Positions 30,984 to 41,350 of a DNA stretch of 64,000 nt are shown here, piece by piece. Where the stretch lies: the NCBI GenBank assembly GCA_012103035.1, contig JAAVLL010000002.1:682001-746000 (forward strand), given 5' to 3'. Made by a program: the position numbers and the translations under genes. The notes under the pieces were generated by a model, which was given only the letters and a program-made list of their open reading frames with translations, made no database searches and was not told where the DNA came from. The number at the start of each line of letters is the position of its first letter. Position 1 is the first letter of the stretch. The stretch comes from Brucella oryzae (GTDB taxonomy: Bacteria; Pseudomonadota; Alphaproteobacteria; Rhizobiales; Rhizobiaceae).

Positions 30984-31780
30984 TTGCTGCTCAATATCCG
31001 GCACGTTTCGCATTATCGCTATGAGTATCCGGTTCCCTATGCGGTCCAGAGGTTGCGGCTGCGCCCGCCAACGGTGCCGGGCCAGATGGTCAAGCACTGG
31101 GAGTTGAAAATCGAAGGCGGTGAGCCGGAGGTTTCCTATGTCGACGGCTTCGGCAACAAGACCGATCTCGTCCAGCATGCACGCAATGTCAGCGAGATCG
31201 TCATAACCGCCAGCGGCAGTATCGATGTGGAAGACAGAGTAGGCGTATTGGGGCCTGTCTATGGCTATGCGCCTCTCTGGCTCTTCGAGCGGGAGACGCC
31301 GCTGACAGCGCCGGGCGAACGCATCAGGGCGCTGGCGGCAGATCTTGCGACCGGGCAGGAACGGCTTGCCTTGATGCACGATCTGATGAGCACCATCCAC
31401 AAGACGGTCGCCTATATGCCGGGAACGACGAGCGTTTCCACTGATGCCGAAAGCGCACTGGAAAGTGGAAAGGCGTTTGTCAGGATCAAACGCATATATT
31501 CCTTTCCACTGCCCGGTTGATCGGTATTCCCGCGCGGTACGTATCAGGTTATCTGATGATGGAAGGCGTCGAAGAACAGACCGCAAGTCACGCATGGGCC
31601 GAAGCCCATATCGATGGTCTTGGATGGGTCGGTTTCGATGCAGCCAATAATGTCTGTCCGAATGATCGCTATGTGCGGATTGCAACCGGGCTCGACTATC
31701 GCGATGCGGCACCGATTTCCGGCGTCCGTCTGGGTGGCACGGTGGAAAGCCTTGCGGTTCACATCAATGTAGGGCAGTGA
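30984..31780 (+). CDS. Transglutaminase-like protease-fold protein, third gene of the Anbu operon (one frameshift)
   Basis: About 265 residues. TTG at 30984, nine bases after the alpha-E stop, starts MLLNIRHVSHYRYEYPVPYA. The N-terminal bacterial transglutaminase-like domain is followed by the papain-like core: nucleophile in KGVCQDQTHIF (one G restored near 31473), the His in SHAWAEAHIDG, and the Asp in GWVGFDAANN. The catalytic triad is therefore complete once the frame is repaired. It is predicted to be a peptidase or amide-exchange enzyme acting in the same pathway as the ATP-grasp ligase. Confidence 0.92.
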
Positions 31781-31816
31781 TCTTTTCGATAGCGAATTGC
31801 CTGCCGGATATTGCCT

Positions 31817-32551
31817 ATGACCTATTGCGTTGGAATGAAAATCGATCGGGGCCTTGTATTCATGTCCGATACGCGGACGAATGCAGGTCTCGATAATATT
31901 TCCATCTTCTCGAAGATGCGGTGCTGGTCCGAGCCCGGCGAACGCGTGATCGTCCTGCTCTCGGCGGGGAATCTCGCAACGACACAGGCGGTCGCAAGCC
32001 TTCTGGAAGAACGCATGAAGGCTCCGGCTGACAGACATCCGTCAGTTTTCGATGCGCCTTCAATGTTTCAGGTTGCGCGTCTCGTCGGCGATACCGTTAA
32101 GGAAGTGATCCAGAATTCCGCCACTGGGGCAGAATGCCGATGCTTTCGGCGCGTCGTTTATTCTCGGTGGACAGATCAGGGGCGGACAGCCACGCCTTTT
32201 TATATCTATCCAGAAGGCAACTTCATCGAGAGTTCAGCCGATACGCCTTTCTTCCAGATTGGCGAAAACAAATATGGCAAGCCCATTCTTGTCCGTGCGT
32301 ATCAGGAACAGATGAGTTTCGAGGAAGCGGTGAAACTGTTGCTTGTCTCATTCGACTCCACGCTGAAAGCCAATCTGTCCGTTGGATTGCCGCTCGATAT
32401 GCAGATCTATGAAGCGGACAGCTTCAAAACGGGTGCCCGCAAGCGGTTTGAGGCCACCGATCCTTATTATCTGACTGTGTCGGAAAGCTGGTCGGAAGCG
32501 CTGAAATCCGCGCTCGAGCAATTACCGCCGTTCAGTTTCGACGAAGAATAA
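31817..32551 (+). CDS. Anbu proteasome-like peptidase (two compensating indels)
   Basis: About 244 residues, COG3484-type ancestral proteasome subunit. Starting at ATG 31817 puts Thr directly after Met, so Met removal exposes the N-terminal nucleophile (T-Y-C-V-G). Family motifs: KIDRGLVFMSDTRTNAGLDN, VLLSAGNLATTQAVASLLEE, YPEGNFIESSADTPFFQIGE and YGKPILVRAYQE. The frame looks open, but residues about 104-128 are read out of frame: an extra G in GGGG (32126-32129) and a missing T at 32197-32201 bracket a stretch that should read GQNADAFGASFILGGQIRGG. It closes the Anbu operon. Confidence 0.92.
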   Translation: MTYCVGMKIDRGLVFMSDTRTNAGLDNISIFSKMRCWSEPGERVIVLLSAGNLATTQAVASLLEERMKAPADRHPSVFDAPSMFQVARLVGDTVKEVIQNSATGAECRCFRRVVYSRWTDQGRTATPFYIYPEGNFIESSADTPFFQIGENKYGKPILVRAYQEQMSFEEAVKLLLVSFDSTLKANLSVGLPLDMQIYEADSFKTGARKRFEATDPYYLTVSESWSEALKSALEQLPPFSFDEE

Positions 32552-32621
32552 CGTCTTATAGCATGGCGTTAAGATGCTAATGCATCACGCCCTGAAAATA
32601 CTCAATCGCCGCACGGGCTTA

Positions 32622-32656
32622 ACAAGTCTCGATGAGCCAAACTCAACGAGACTTGT
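32622..32656 (+). other. Hairpin ACAAGTCTCG / CGAGACTTGT
   Basis: A perfect 10-bp stem (32622-32631 with 32647-32656), plus a short inner TGAG/CTCA pairing. It lies between the Anbu gene and the bidirectional terminator and has no clear T-tract, so its role is uncertain. Confidence 0.5.
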
Positions 32657-32675
32657 TATCGCGCAACCTGTATGA

Positions 32676-32703
32676 AAAGCCGGAGGAAAATTCCTCCGGC
32701 TTT
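32676..32703. terminator. Bidirectional terminator between Anbu and nitroreductase genes
   Basis: AAAGCCGGAGGAA (32676-32688) and TTCCTCCGGCTTT (32691-32703) form a perfect 13-bp stem with A and T tails on either side. It serves both convergent genes. Confidence 0.9.
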
Positions 32704-32725
32704 GTTCTTCCATATAATCAAGCGA

Positions 32726-33324
32726 TTAGAAGAACACTTTGAAGCGGTCGGCATCATCCATGAAAGTCTTTTCAGCGAAAGGCTGTTCGTTCGAGCCGAA
32801 CGGCATCTGGGCACGGAGTTTCCATGAAGCCGGAACGTCCCAGACCTTGGCGACTTCCTGATCGATCAGCGGATTGTAGTGCTGAAGGCTGGCGCCGATG
32901 CCTGCATTGGCAAGCGCGCTCCATACCGAATGCTGCGCCATGCCGCCTGACTGTTCAGACCAGACGGGGAAATTGTCGGCATAAAGCGGGAAGTTTTCCT
33001 GGAGGCCCTTAACAACGTTCTGATCTTCATAGAACAGAACTGTACCAGCACCGGCAGCGAAGCTATCGATTTTAGCTTCGGTCTGTGCGAAGGCGTCGGC
33101 AGGAACGATCTGGCGCAGCGTTTCCTTCACGATGCCCCAAAGCTTGTCGCTCTCGTCACCAAACAGGATCACAGCGCGCGAACTCTGCGAGTTGAAGGAG
33201 GAAGGCGTGTGCTTGACCGCTTCACGGATCAGCTCGGCGGTGTCTTCATTCGACAGTGGAAGAGACTTGCCCAGAGCATACTGCGTGCGGCGCTTCTTGA
33301 TGGAATTCAGCAGGAATTGTTCAT
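32726..33324 (-). CDS. Nitroreductase-family flavoprotein (one frameshift near the start)
   Basis: About 199 residues, of the fungal Frm2/Hbn1-like nitroreductase subgroup. Adding one T near 33315 links ATG at 33324 to the long frame as MNNFLLNSIKKRRTQYALGK. RRTQY contributes to FMN binding; TPSSFNSQSSRAVILFGDES, SGGMAQHSVWSALANAGIGA and LRAQMPFGSNEQPF follow. It probably reduces nitro or quinone-like compounds with NAD(P)H; the true substrate is unknown. Confidence 0.88.
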
Positions 33325-33680
33325 TACTCTGTCCTGTGTTTCAGCGGTCCAACAGGCTGTCTGGCTTGGGATTTTCAAGACAACCTCATGAATGATGTTG
33401 AGGGAAATATTGTTATTTTGGCTGCCGAAGCCAGCCCATGTTTCTGAAACACACTGTCAACGATCCGTTGTTAACCGGGTTTGACTGTTTACATTTTGAC
33501 CGTCGAGCCCATGGGCCACTGGCGGTCTGCAGGAACCTAAACAGTGCAACTTCCGCGACTTTATGGGGTTTACAAGAGCAATTGTTTATTGAATCTAACT
33601 AAAACAGTGGGATTTAGGATCGGTAGTTTAACGACGCGCTTTCGCATCGTTTTCGTGAAACGGGAAGAGGTCACGATAGT
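33325..33680. other. 356-base divergent intergenic region without a gene
   Basis: It contains promoters for the nitroreductase (minus) and the FAD protein (plus). Visible dyads are CAACGATCCGTTG near 33461 and the palindrome GCCCATGGGC near 33507. I see no open frame with family resemblance. Confidence 0.55.
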
Positions 33681-35015
33681 TTGAAGTCATTTATCATCAT
33701 TGGGGCCGGTGCAAGCGGCATCATTCTGGCCGCACAATTGCTTCGGCGTTCATCAGAATCAATCGTACGAATTTTCGAGCGTTCAGGCCAATTGGGGGCA
33801 GGGATTGCTTATGTAACGGAAAACCCGAGCCATCTTCTCAATGTCCGCGCCGGTAATATGAGCGCATTTCCGGCCCAGCCGGATCATTTCGTAAACTGGC
33901 TGCGATCGAGCACAATTGCCGCCCCCGACCATTTGTGGGAACCGCACAGTTTTGCGCCACGTAAATTATACCGTTCATATCTGGAGCATTTGATCGCGCC
34001 TTATCTTTCCCAAGACGATACACGTTTGACGGTTGAAAAGACCGGGATCATCGATGTGGCGCTGAAGGACGGCAGATCAACCGTCGTTACCGAGACCGGA
34101 GAGACGTTCACTGCCGATGCGGTGATTGTGGCGACCGGTAACGAGGCAGCCATTGCAAAATCTGGCAAGCGCGTTACCGAATATTGGTCGAGCAATGGCT
34201 ATTTCGATGTGCCGACAGATGCTCCGGTTGCAATATTCGGCACCGGTCTGTCGATGATCGATAGCGTATTGGCGCTGCTTGATAATGGTCACCGTGCCGA
34301 AATCTACGCGATTTCGCGGCGCGGCCTTCTCCCTGCACGTCATTCTCCTGCGCCAATCTTTTCAATAGAGGCTGACGATCTGCCCATTTCACTGGGCCTG
34401 TCGAAGCTTATGCAGCGCGTGCGTGCCATGACGGTTGAAGCGGAAAAAACGGGACCGGCTGGCGCGGCGTGATGGATGGTCTGCGTCCGCATACGCAACA
34501 TATCTGGGCAGGGTTGCCGATGTCGCAGCGGCGTAGTTTCCTCCGTCACCTGCGCCCATGGTGGGATGTGCATCGGCATCGCATGGCCCCACAGTTGCCG
34601 ATCGCATTGAAGCTGCCGCAAACAGTGGGCAGCTTAAAGTCTTCGCTGGTCATCTGATTTCGGTGCGCGACGAAGGCGAAAGGGTTGAAGTTCGCTATCG
34701 CCCACGGCGTAGCGGACAGGTCGAAAACTGCACGTATCGACCGTTATCGATTGCCGTGGCGGCAATTCACGTTTCTCGACAACTCGCAATTCCGCACTGA
34801 TCGGTCTCATGGAGCATGGGCTGGCTCGACCGGATGCACTCGATCTCGGTTTTGATGTCACGCGCGATCTGCAGATGCTCAATCGACGAGGAGAGCCTTC
34901 AGGTCCTTTCTTCGCCATTGGGCCGATCACCAAAGGCGCGTTCTGGGAAGTTACGGCCGTGCCAGACATTCGCGTTCAGGCCGAACGGTTGTCGGCAATT
35001 CTGCTCGAAGGCTAG
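33681..35015 (+). CDS. FAD/NAD(P)-binding protein, YdhS/COG4529-like (three frameshifts)
   Basis: About 446 residues. TTG at 33681 starts MKSFIIIGAGASGIILAAQL with a Rossmann GxGxxG motif. Further family features: GAGIAYVTENPSHLLNVRAG, FAPRKLYRSYLEHL, VIVATGNEA, and GWRGVMDGLRPHTQHIWAG. Bases are missing near 34449 (A run), 34588 (C run) and 34742; repaired, the C-terminal part reads RPVIDCRGGNSRFSTTRNSA and ends ERLSAILLEG. Such proteins are putative flavin monooxygenases or hydroxylases without assigned substrates. Confidence 0.85.
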
Positions 35016-35337
35016 AAGCGCGTTTGCGACACCCGAGAATACCAGATTTGTGTCATCGGACTGAAAGATTTTCAGGTCAGTATGAACAACAGACAGATAT
35101 CGCGGTCCGCAGCAGTCAATAAATTATAGATTTTTCGGCGCAAGGAGCGATAAAATGATTCAAATCTATGCGATAAGCCATTGAAAGCTATTGCCATAAT
35201 GTTCTGTGGCCGGTCATAATAAGGCCATCGGAATATATGATTCCTCTATACAACTTGCCGGAGCGATTCTGTTGCTGTTTTCTTGAGCGGTGCCTGCTTC
35301 GGATCAACCTTGATTTCGGCTAGGAGGCCTGTGGCGC
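35016..35337. other. 322-base intergenic region upstream of the antiporter operon
   Basis: No long gene. It holds a nine-codon open frame at 35155-35184 with a strong ribosome-binding site, and must contain the promoter of the mnh/mrp operon. Confidence 0.55.
35155..35184 (+). other. Possible nine-codon leader ORF (MIQIYAISH)
   Basis: AAGGAG at 35142-35147 lies seven bases before ATG 35155, an ideal spacing, and the frame stops after nine codons, 154 bases before the antiporter gene. It may be a leader peptide or chance. No attenuator-like codon run or hairpin is evident. Confidence 0.2.
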
Positions 35338-38244
35338 ATGACGATGGACGGCAGAATGCTTTTCCTGCTTGTCCTTCTACCATTTCTCGGCAGCGCCATA
35401 ACCGGATTGTTCAGGGGCGGATCGCAGCGGTTCGGCCTGGTTTACGGCAGCGATTGCGCTTGTCGCCTTTATCGTCACCGCCAGCCTTTATCCCATCGTG
35501 TCAGATGGCAAGGTGCTTCATGGCACGGTGGAATGGCTCCCTGCTTATGGCCTCAATGTCACCTTTCGAATGGACGGCTTTGCCTGGCTTTTGCGATGCT
35601 CATCACAGGCATCGGCCTGCTGGTCGTCATTTATGCGCGCTATTATATGTCGCCCGAAGATCCTGTCCCCAGGTTCTTCTCGTTCCTTTTGTCCTTCATG
35701 GGATCAATGCTCGGCGTGGTTCTGTCAGGCAATCTGATATTGCTTGCCGTGTTCTGGGAGCTGACGAGCATCTTCTCGTTCCTGCTGATCGGTTATTGGT
35801 ATCATAATGCCAGTGCCCGCGACGGTGCCCGCATGGCGCTGACGGTGACGGGTATCGGTGGGTTCTGTTTGTTGGCCGGTGTTCTGATCCTGGCCACATT
35901 GTCGGAAGCTACGATCTCGACAAAGTTCTGGCGGCGGGCAACATCGTTCGGACACATCCGCTTTACAGCGTGGCTCTTATTCTGATCCTGCTCGGCGCCT
36001 TCACGAAAAGTGCACAGTTTCCGTTCCACTTCTGGCTTCCCAATGCCATGGCGGCACCGACGCCTGTATCGGCCTATCTCCATTCGGCAACCATGGTGAA
36101 GGCGGGCGTTTTCTGCTCGCGCGCCTGTGGCCGGTTCTTAGCGGAACAGAAGAGTGGTTCTGGATCGTCGGTTCGGCCGGTCTGATCACGCTTCTGATTG
36201 CGAGTTTCTTCGCGGTTTTCCAGCAGGACCTCAAAGGTCTGCTTGCCTATTCGACGATCAGCAACCTTGGTCTGATTACCGTTCTGCTCAGTCTCGGCAG
36301 TCCGCTGGCTGCCGTCGCGGCGATCTTCCACATGGTCAACCATGCGATTTTCAAGGCATCGCTGTTTATGGCGGCCGGTATCATCGACCACGAGACCGGC
36401 ACACGTGACATGCGCAAGTTGAGTGGCTTGTTGCGTCCCATGCCCTATACCGCGACGCTTGCCATGGTGGCGAGTGCGGCCATGGCGGGTGTGCCGTTGC
36501 TTAATGGCTTCATTTCCAAGGAAATGTTCTTTGCCGAAGCGGTAGAAACCCACATGGCGTCGTGGCTCGATACGATCACGCCCTATGTGGCCACGATTGC
36601 CGGTATCTTTACGGTCGCCTATTCGGTGCGCTTCATCTATTCGACGTTCTTCGGGCCACCACCGCATGATTTGCCGCATGAACCACACGAGCCGCCGCAC
36701 TGGATGCGTCGTCCTATCGAGATGCTGGTTTTGCTTTGCCTGTTGATCGGCATCATTCCGGGCCTCTCCATCGGACCATTCCTGCATTCGGCTGTTCTGT
36801 CAGTGCTTGGAAAGGCTACGCCTGAATATAGCCTCTCGGTCTGGCACGGCTTCAACCTGCCGCTGATGATGAGTATCGTTGCGATGATCGGCGGCATTCT
36901 TCTGCACTGGATGCTGAAAACTATCTTGCGACCAGTGAAGACGGCCCGCCATTCTTCCGGCATCTGCAGGGACAGCGCATTTTCGAGCGTGTTCTGGTGA
37001 CCTTGTCGTGGAACTGGGCGCGTAAGGCTGAAGCTTTCCTCAGCACACGCCGTCTGCAACCGCAGCTTCGTATTGTTGTGGCGGTTGCCGTCCTCGCCGC
37101 TGCCTGGCCGATTTTCGCTTCCGGCTTACAAACAGGTTCACTCGGCGCTCAGCCTGTAGACCCGATCTTTGCCGGACTTTGGATTCTCGGTGGAGCCTGC
37201 GCCATAGGTGCTGCTTATCAGGCCAAGTATCACAGGCTTGCAGCGCTGATCCTTCTCGGCGGGGCAGGGCTTATCACCTGTATCACCTTCGTCTGGCTCT
37301 CAGCACCCGATCTTGCTGTGACACAGTTGCTGGTCGAGATCGTCACAACCGTTCTGCTGCTTCTCGGGCTTCGCTGGCTGCCGAAGCGTTGGGAAGATCC
37401 TGATCCGATCCGGTGCAAATCGGCCCACGTATCCGCCGCTACCGCGACTTGCTGATCGCTATCGGCAGCGGGGCGGGGTGGCCGTCATCGCCTATGCTGT
37501 AATGACGCGTATATCGCCCAGCAGCATTGGTGATTATTTCCTCGAAAACGCCTATTCTGGCGGCGGTGGCAAGAATGTCGTGAATGTCATTCTGGTCGAC
37601 TTCCGTGCTTTCGATACTTTTGGCGAAATCGCCGTCCTCGGTATTGTGGGTCTTACGGTCTTTGCACTCTTGCGTCGTTTCCGCCCGCGCCCGACACGAC
37701 CGGATCGACTGCGCAGCAGAAGATTCAGGACGCGTATGACGAGGCAGCGCCCGACCGCAAGGCAGGCGAGACACTGGCCGATTATCTGGCCGTGCCGTCC
37801 GTCATCATGCAATGGCTGTTTCCGGTCATCATCGTGCTGGCGGTGCATCTGTTCCTGCGCGGCCACGATCTGCCGGGCGGCGGCTTTGCAGCCGGTATCA
37901 CGCTCGCAATTGCATTCCTATTGCAATATCTGGCGTCAGGTGCGCGCGTGGTAGAGGACCGCCTGCGCATCCTGCCGTTGCGCTGGATCGGGTTGGGCCT
38001 GCTATTCGCCGCGGCCACGGGTGCGGGATCGTGGTTCTTTGGCTATCCGTTCCTCACGACCTTCTTCCAGTACACAGACATACCGCATATCGGAAAAATG
38101 CCGACAGCCAGTGCTCTGCTGTTCGATCTTGGCGTCTTCACCCTCGTAGTTGGTGCCACCGTCCTCGTTTTGATCGCTCTCGCGCACCAATCGCTCCGTA
38201 AACATCGTGTCGAGAAGCTAGCCGCAACGAAGGAGGAGAACTGA
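35338..38244 (+). CDS. mnhA: Mrp/Pha-type cation/H+ antiporter subunit A with fused B domain (about eight frameshifts)
   Basis: About 970 residues. The N-terminal 650 are a NuoL-like proton-channel subunit: [74 protein letters not shown] and [12 protein letters not shown]. The C-terminal part includes the MrpB domain ([31 protein letters not shown]), so A and B are one polypeptide, as in Pha-type systems of rhizobia. Indels lie near 35417, 35590, 35905, 36110, 36935, 37412, 37475 and 37695. The stop overlaps the next start. GGAGG lies ten bases before ATG 35338. The complex exchanges Na+ or K+ for H+. Confidence 0.92.
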
Positions 38245-38582
38245 TGGAACTTGTTCTTGCTCTGGCAATCGGCGTGTTGATGGCATCCGGTGTATGGCTC
38301 ATTCTTCGCCCGCGTACTTTTCAGGTGGCTATCGGCCTGTCGTTGATTTCCTACGCTGTCAATCTCTTCATCTTCTCGATGGGGCGTCTGCGCACCAATG
38401 CTGCCCCGGTGCTCGACAGCGGTGTTGACGTTCAGGCCGCACAATATACCGATCCGGTGCCACAGGCGCTCGTTCTCACCGCCATCGTCATCGGCTTCGC
38501 AATGACCGCACTTTTCCTTGTCGTGCTGCTCGCCTCGCGCGGGCTGACACGTACGGACCACGTGGACGGCAAGGAGAACTGA
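38244..38582 (+). CDS. mnhC: Cation/H+ antiporter subunit C
   Basis: Intact, 112 residues, NuoK-like, with three membrane segments. It starts [20 protein letters not shown] and includes GLSLISYAVNLFIFSMGRL and DPVPQALVLTAIVIGFAMTA, the family's most conserved stretch. It overlaps subunit A by one base and subunit D by one base, indicating coupled translation. Confidence 0.95.
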   Translation: MELVLALAIGVLMASGVWLILRPRTFQVAIGLSLISYAVNLFIFSMGRLRTNAAPVLDSGVDVQAAQYTDPVPQALVLTAIVIGFAMTALFLVVLLASRGLTRTDHVDGKEN

Positions 38583-40212
38583 TGTTGACTGGAAAACTCA
38601 CCTCATCGTTGCTCCAATCGTCCTGCCGCTCGTCACGGCAGCTATCCTGCTGCTCTTCGATGAGCGCAAACGCAAGCTCAAGATGGCCATCAACTCCATC
38701 TCGACTTTGGGGTTGATCGCGATTGCTGTCACACTTGCTGGCATGGCGAGTGACAAGGCGCCTGACGCTCTGGTTTACCTGATTGGTAACTGGCCCGCAC
38801 CGTTCGGCATCGTGCTGGTTCTGGATCGCCTCGCAGCTCTCATGCTTATGCTGACCAGCCTGCTCGGCATGGCTTCTCTCAGCTTCGCGCTCGCGCATTG
38901 GCACAAGGCCAGCCCGCATTTCCATACGATCTTCCAGCTTTTGCTGATGGGGCTGAACGGTGCATTTCTGACTGGTGATCTGTTCAACCTCTTCGTTTTC
39001 TTCGAAGTCATGCTGGCGGCATCTTACGGATTGGCACTGCACGGGTCCGGTCCGGCGCGCGTGAAGGCTGGCATGCACTATATCGCCGTCAATCTTGTTG
39101 CTTCCTCGCTGTTCCTGATCGGTGTCAGCCTGATCTATGGCGTGACCGGCACGTTGAACATGGCCGATCTCGCGCAGAAGATTTCGCAGGTTGCGCCCGA
39201 AGATCGTATGCTGCTGGAAGCAGGAGCCGCGGTTCTGGGCGTTGCATTTCTCGTCAAGGCAGGCATGTGGCCGCTCAATTTCTGGCTCGCGCCGACCTAT
39301 ACAGCAGCAGCGGCACCAGTGGCTGCGGTCTTCGCCATCATGAGCAAGGTTGGCATATATGTCCTTCTGCGATTGTCGCCGCTGATGTTCGGCATCAGTG
39401 CCGGTTCCTCCTACGGTTTCGGCAATGACTGGCTTTATTTCGGCGGAATGGTCACGCTTGCCTTCGGCCTGATCGGCGTTGTCGCATCGCAGGCGATGGG
39501 AAGGCTCGCCAGCTATAGCATCCTCGTTTCCTCCGGCACGCTGCTCGCTGCCATCGGCAGCGGAAACACGGCCATGACCGGCGCAGCGCTGTTCTATATG
39601 GTGAGTTCCACGCTCACCATTGCAGCGTTTTTCCTGCTGATCGAATTGATCGAACGCGGACAGGATGCGGCTGCAAACGTTCTTGCCGTTACCATGGAAG
39701 CCTATGGTGACGACGAGGAGGAAGAAGACGAGGACGAGATCGGGGCAGTGCTGCCCGCGACCCTTGCCGTCCTGGGAACATTCTTCGGCATTTGTGCGAT
39801 ATTGCTGATCGGCCTGCCGCCGTTCTCTGGCTTTATCGCCAAGTTCCTGATCCTTGCAGCCGTTTTCAACGGTGATAGTCCGACACCGCAACTCGCAATG
39901 CCTGTCAGCCCGGCAAGCTGGGCACTGGTCGCGCTCCTTCTGTTGTCCGGCCTTTCAGCGCTGATCGCGATGACACGTACCGGCATTCGCACTTTCTGGG
40001 CATCCCTCGAAGGCAATGTGCCGCGCGTTCTGGTGCGGGAAGTCGTGCCGATTGCAGGGCTTCTGGCAATCTGTCTGGCTCTTACGATCGCAGCAGGCCC
40101 GGCAATGCGCTACATGGATGAGACAGCACGTTCGCTGCACAATCCGGCTTCCTATATAAGCAGCGTACTCAACGCGCCACGTGCAGGCACTGGAACGGAG
40201 GAGGCACAGTGA
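38582..40212 (+). CDS. mnhD: Cation/H+ antiporter subunit D (one frameshift near the start)
   Basis: About 544 residues, NuoN/NuoM-like. A G is missing at about 38585; with it the protein starts MVDWKTHLIVAPIVLPLVTA and runs on to the open frame. Conserved parts: GDLFNLFVFFEVMLAASYGL, FLVKAGMWPLNFWLAPTYTA and LASYSILVSSGTLLAAIGSG. A strongly acidic run DDEEEEDEDE (about residues 380-389) in a cytoplasmic or periplasmic loop stands out. It probably forms one of the proton-conducting modules. Confidence 0.94.
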
Positions 40213-40723
40213 AGAAGATCCTGCCTTACCCGCTTCTGTTCGTCTCGCTGCTCCTGTTCTGGCTGCTTTTGAACGGTTTTACGCGGGCACAGCTTCTGCT
40301 TGGAGCAATTATTGCTCTTGTTGCATGTCTGATAATGACAGCCTTGCAGCCGCAGAAGAATCATATTCGATCGATCCCGACAATGCTCTGGCTGTTGGGC
40401 ACCATAAGCTATGACATACTCCAGTCGAACACCGCCGTCGCAGGCATCATTCTGTCACGCAAGCGTAAGCGACGTCCGGGCTTTGTCGTTATTCGCTGGA
40501 TCTGCAAAACCGGACGGCGCTTGCTGTCCTCGCTTGTATAATCACTGCGACGCCGGGTACGGCCTGGGTGGATTATAATGCCGCCAGACGTGAACTGACC
40601 ATCCACGTGCTTGATCTGGATGATGCACAGGCGTGGCGGGACACGATCAAGGGAAGATATGAGCAGCCGCTCATCAAGATATTCGGAGCGGCAGATATCG
40701 TAGAAGAGGAGAAATCCGCATGA
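40209..40723 (+). CDS. mnhE: Cation/H+ antiporter subunit E (one frameshift)
   Basis: About 171 residues. GTG at 40209 overlaps the subunit D stop. It begins MKKILPYPLLFVSLLLFWLL with two membrane segments, then SYDILQSNTAVAGIILSRKR. A T is missing near 40495; restored it reads VVISLDLQNRTALAVLACII, then TPGTAWVDYNAARRELTIHV, the family signature. It ends by overlapping subunit F. Confidence 0.93.
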
Positions 40724-41001
40724 GCGCAGTCATCATCTTCTGGTCCCTGCTTGCTGCTCAGCTGATGCTTCTTGGTGCCATGGGATGCGCGGTTTACAGG
40801 CTTCTGGTCGGTCCGCGCGCGCAGGACCGCATTCTCGCGACCGATGCGCTGTACCTCAATGCACTTCTGCTCCTGATCACGTTCGGTATACGAACGGGCA
40901 GCCTCATCTATTTCGAAGCGGCGCTGATCATCGCCCTTCTGGGTTTCGTCGCGACCGTGGCGCTATCGAAGTTCCTTATGCGCGGAGAGGTGATCGAATG
41001 A
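40720..41001 (+). CDS. mnhF: Cation/H+ antiporter subunit F
   Basis: Intact, 93 residues with three membrane segments: FWSLLAAQLMLLGAMGCAVY, LLVGPRAQDRILATDALYLN (conserved) and YFEAALIIALLGFVATVALS. It overlaps both neighbours by four bases. Confidence 0.95.
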   Translation: MSAVIIFWSLLAAQLMLLGAMGCAVYRLLVGPRAQDRILATDALYLNALLLLITFGIRTGSLIYFEAALIIALLGFVATVALSKFLMRGEVIE

Positions 41002-41350
41002 TCAACGCAGGCGAACTTCCCGTATGGGCCGCTATCGTCATTTCTTTTTTCTGGTCGCCGGTGCCTTGCTGACACTTGTTGGATGCATTGGACTGGTTCG
41101 CTTTAAAAGCTTCTACGAGCGTGTTCATGCTCCAACACTCGGCTCTTCATTCGGGGCCGGTGGAATCTTGATCTCATCGATCATATTTTTCTCCATCTTG
41201 CAATCGAAGCCGATTCTGCATGAAGTGCTTATTACCGTCTTTGTGGTCGTCACAACGCCGGTAACGCTCATGCTGCTCAGCCGCGCCGTGATCCATCGCG
41301 ACAGAACGCAGGACAGCAAGGAGCTGCCTTCATCTTCCGACCCGCTATAG
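40998..41350 (+). CDS. mnhG: Cation/H+ antiporter subunit G (one frameshift)
   Basis: About 117 residues with three membrane segments. It starts MINAGELPVWAAIVISFF; one T is missing from the T run at 41044-41049, after which FLVAGALLTLVGCIGLVRFK continues in the family pattern, with SFYERVHAPTLGSSFGAGGI and TPVTLMLLSRA. It is the last gene of the operon. I see no terminator directly after it. Confidence 0.93.

Noticed and set aside
30390-31712. A 440-codon open frame on the minus strand
   Set aside because: It is antisense to the alpha-E and transglutaminase-like genes, both confirmed by motifs.
38488-39891. A 467-codon open frame on the minus strand
   Set aside because: It is antisense to mnhD, and its His/Gln/Arg-rich translation is typical of reversed membrane-protein codons.
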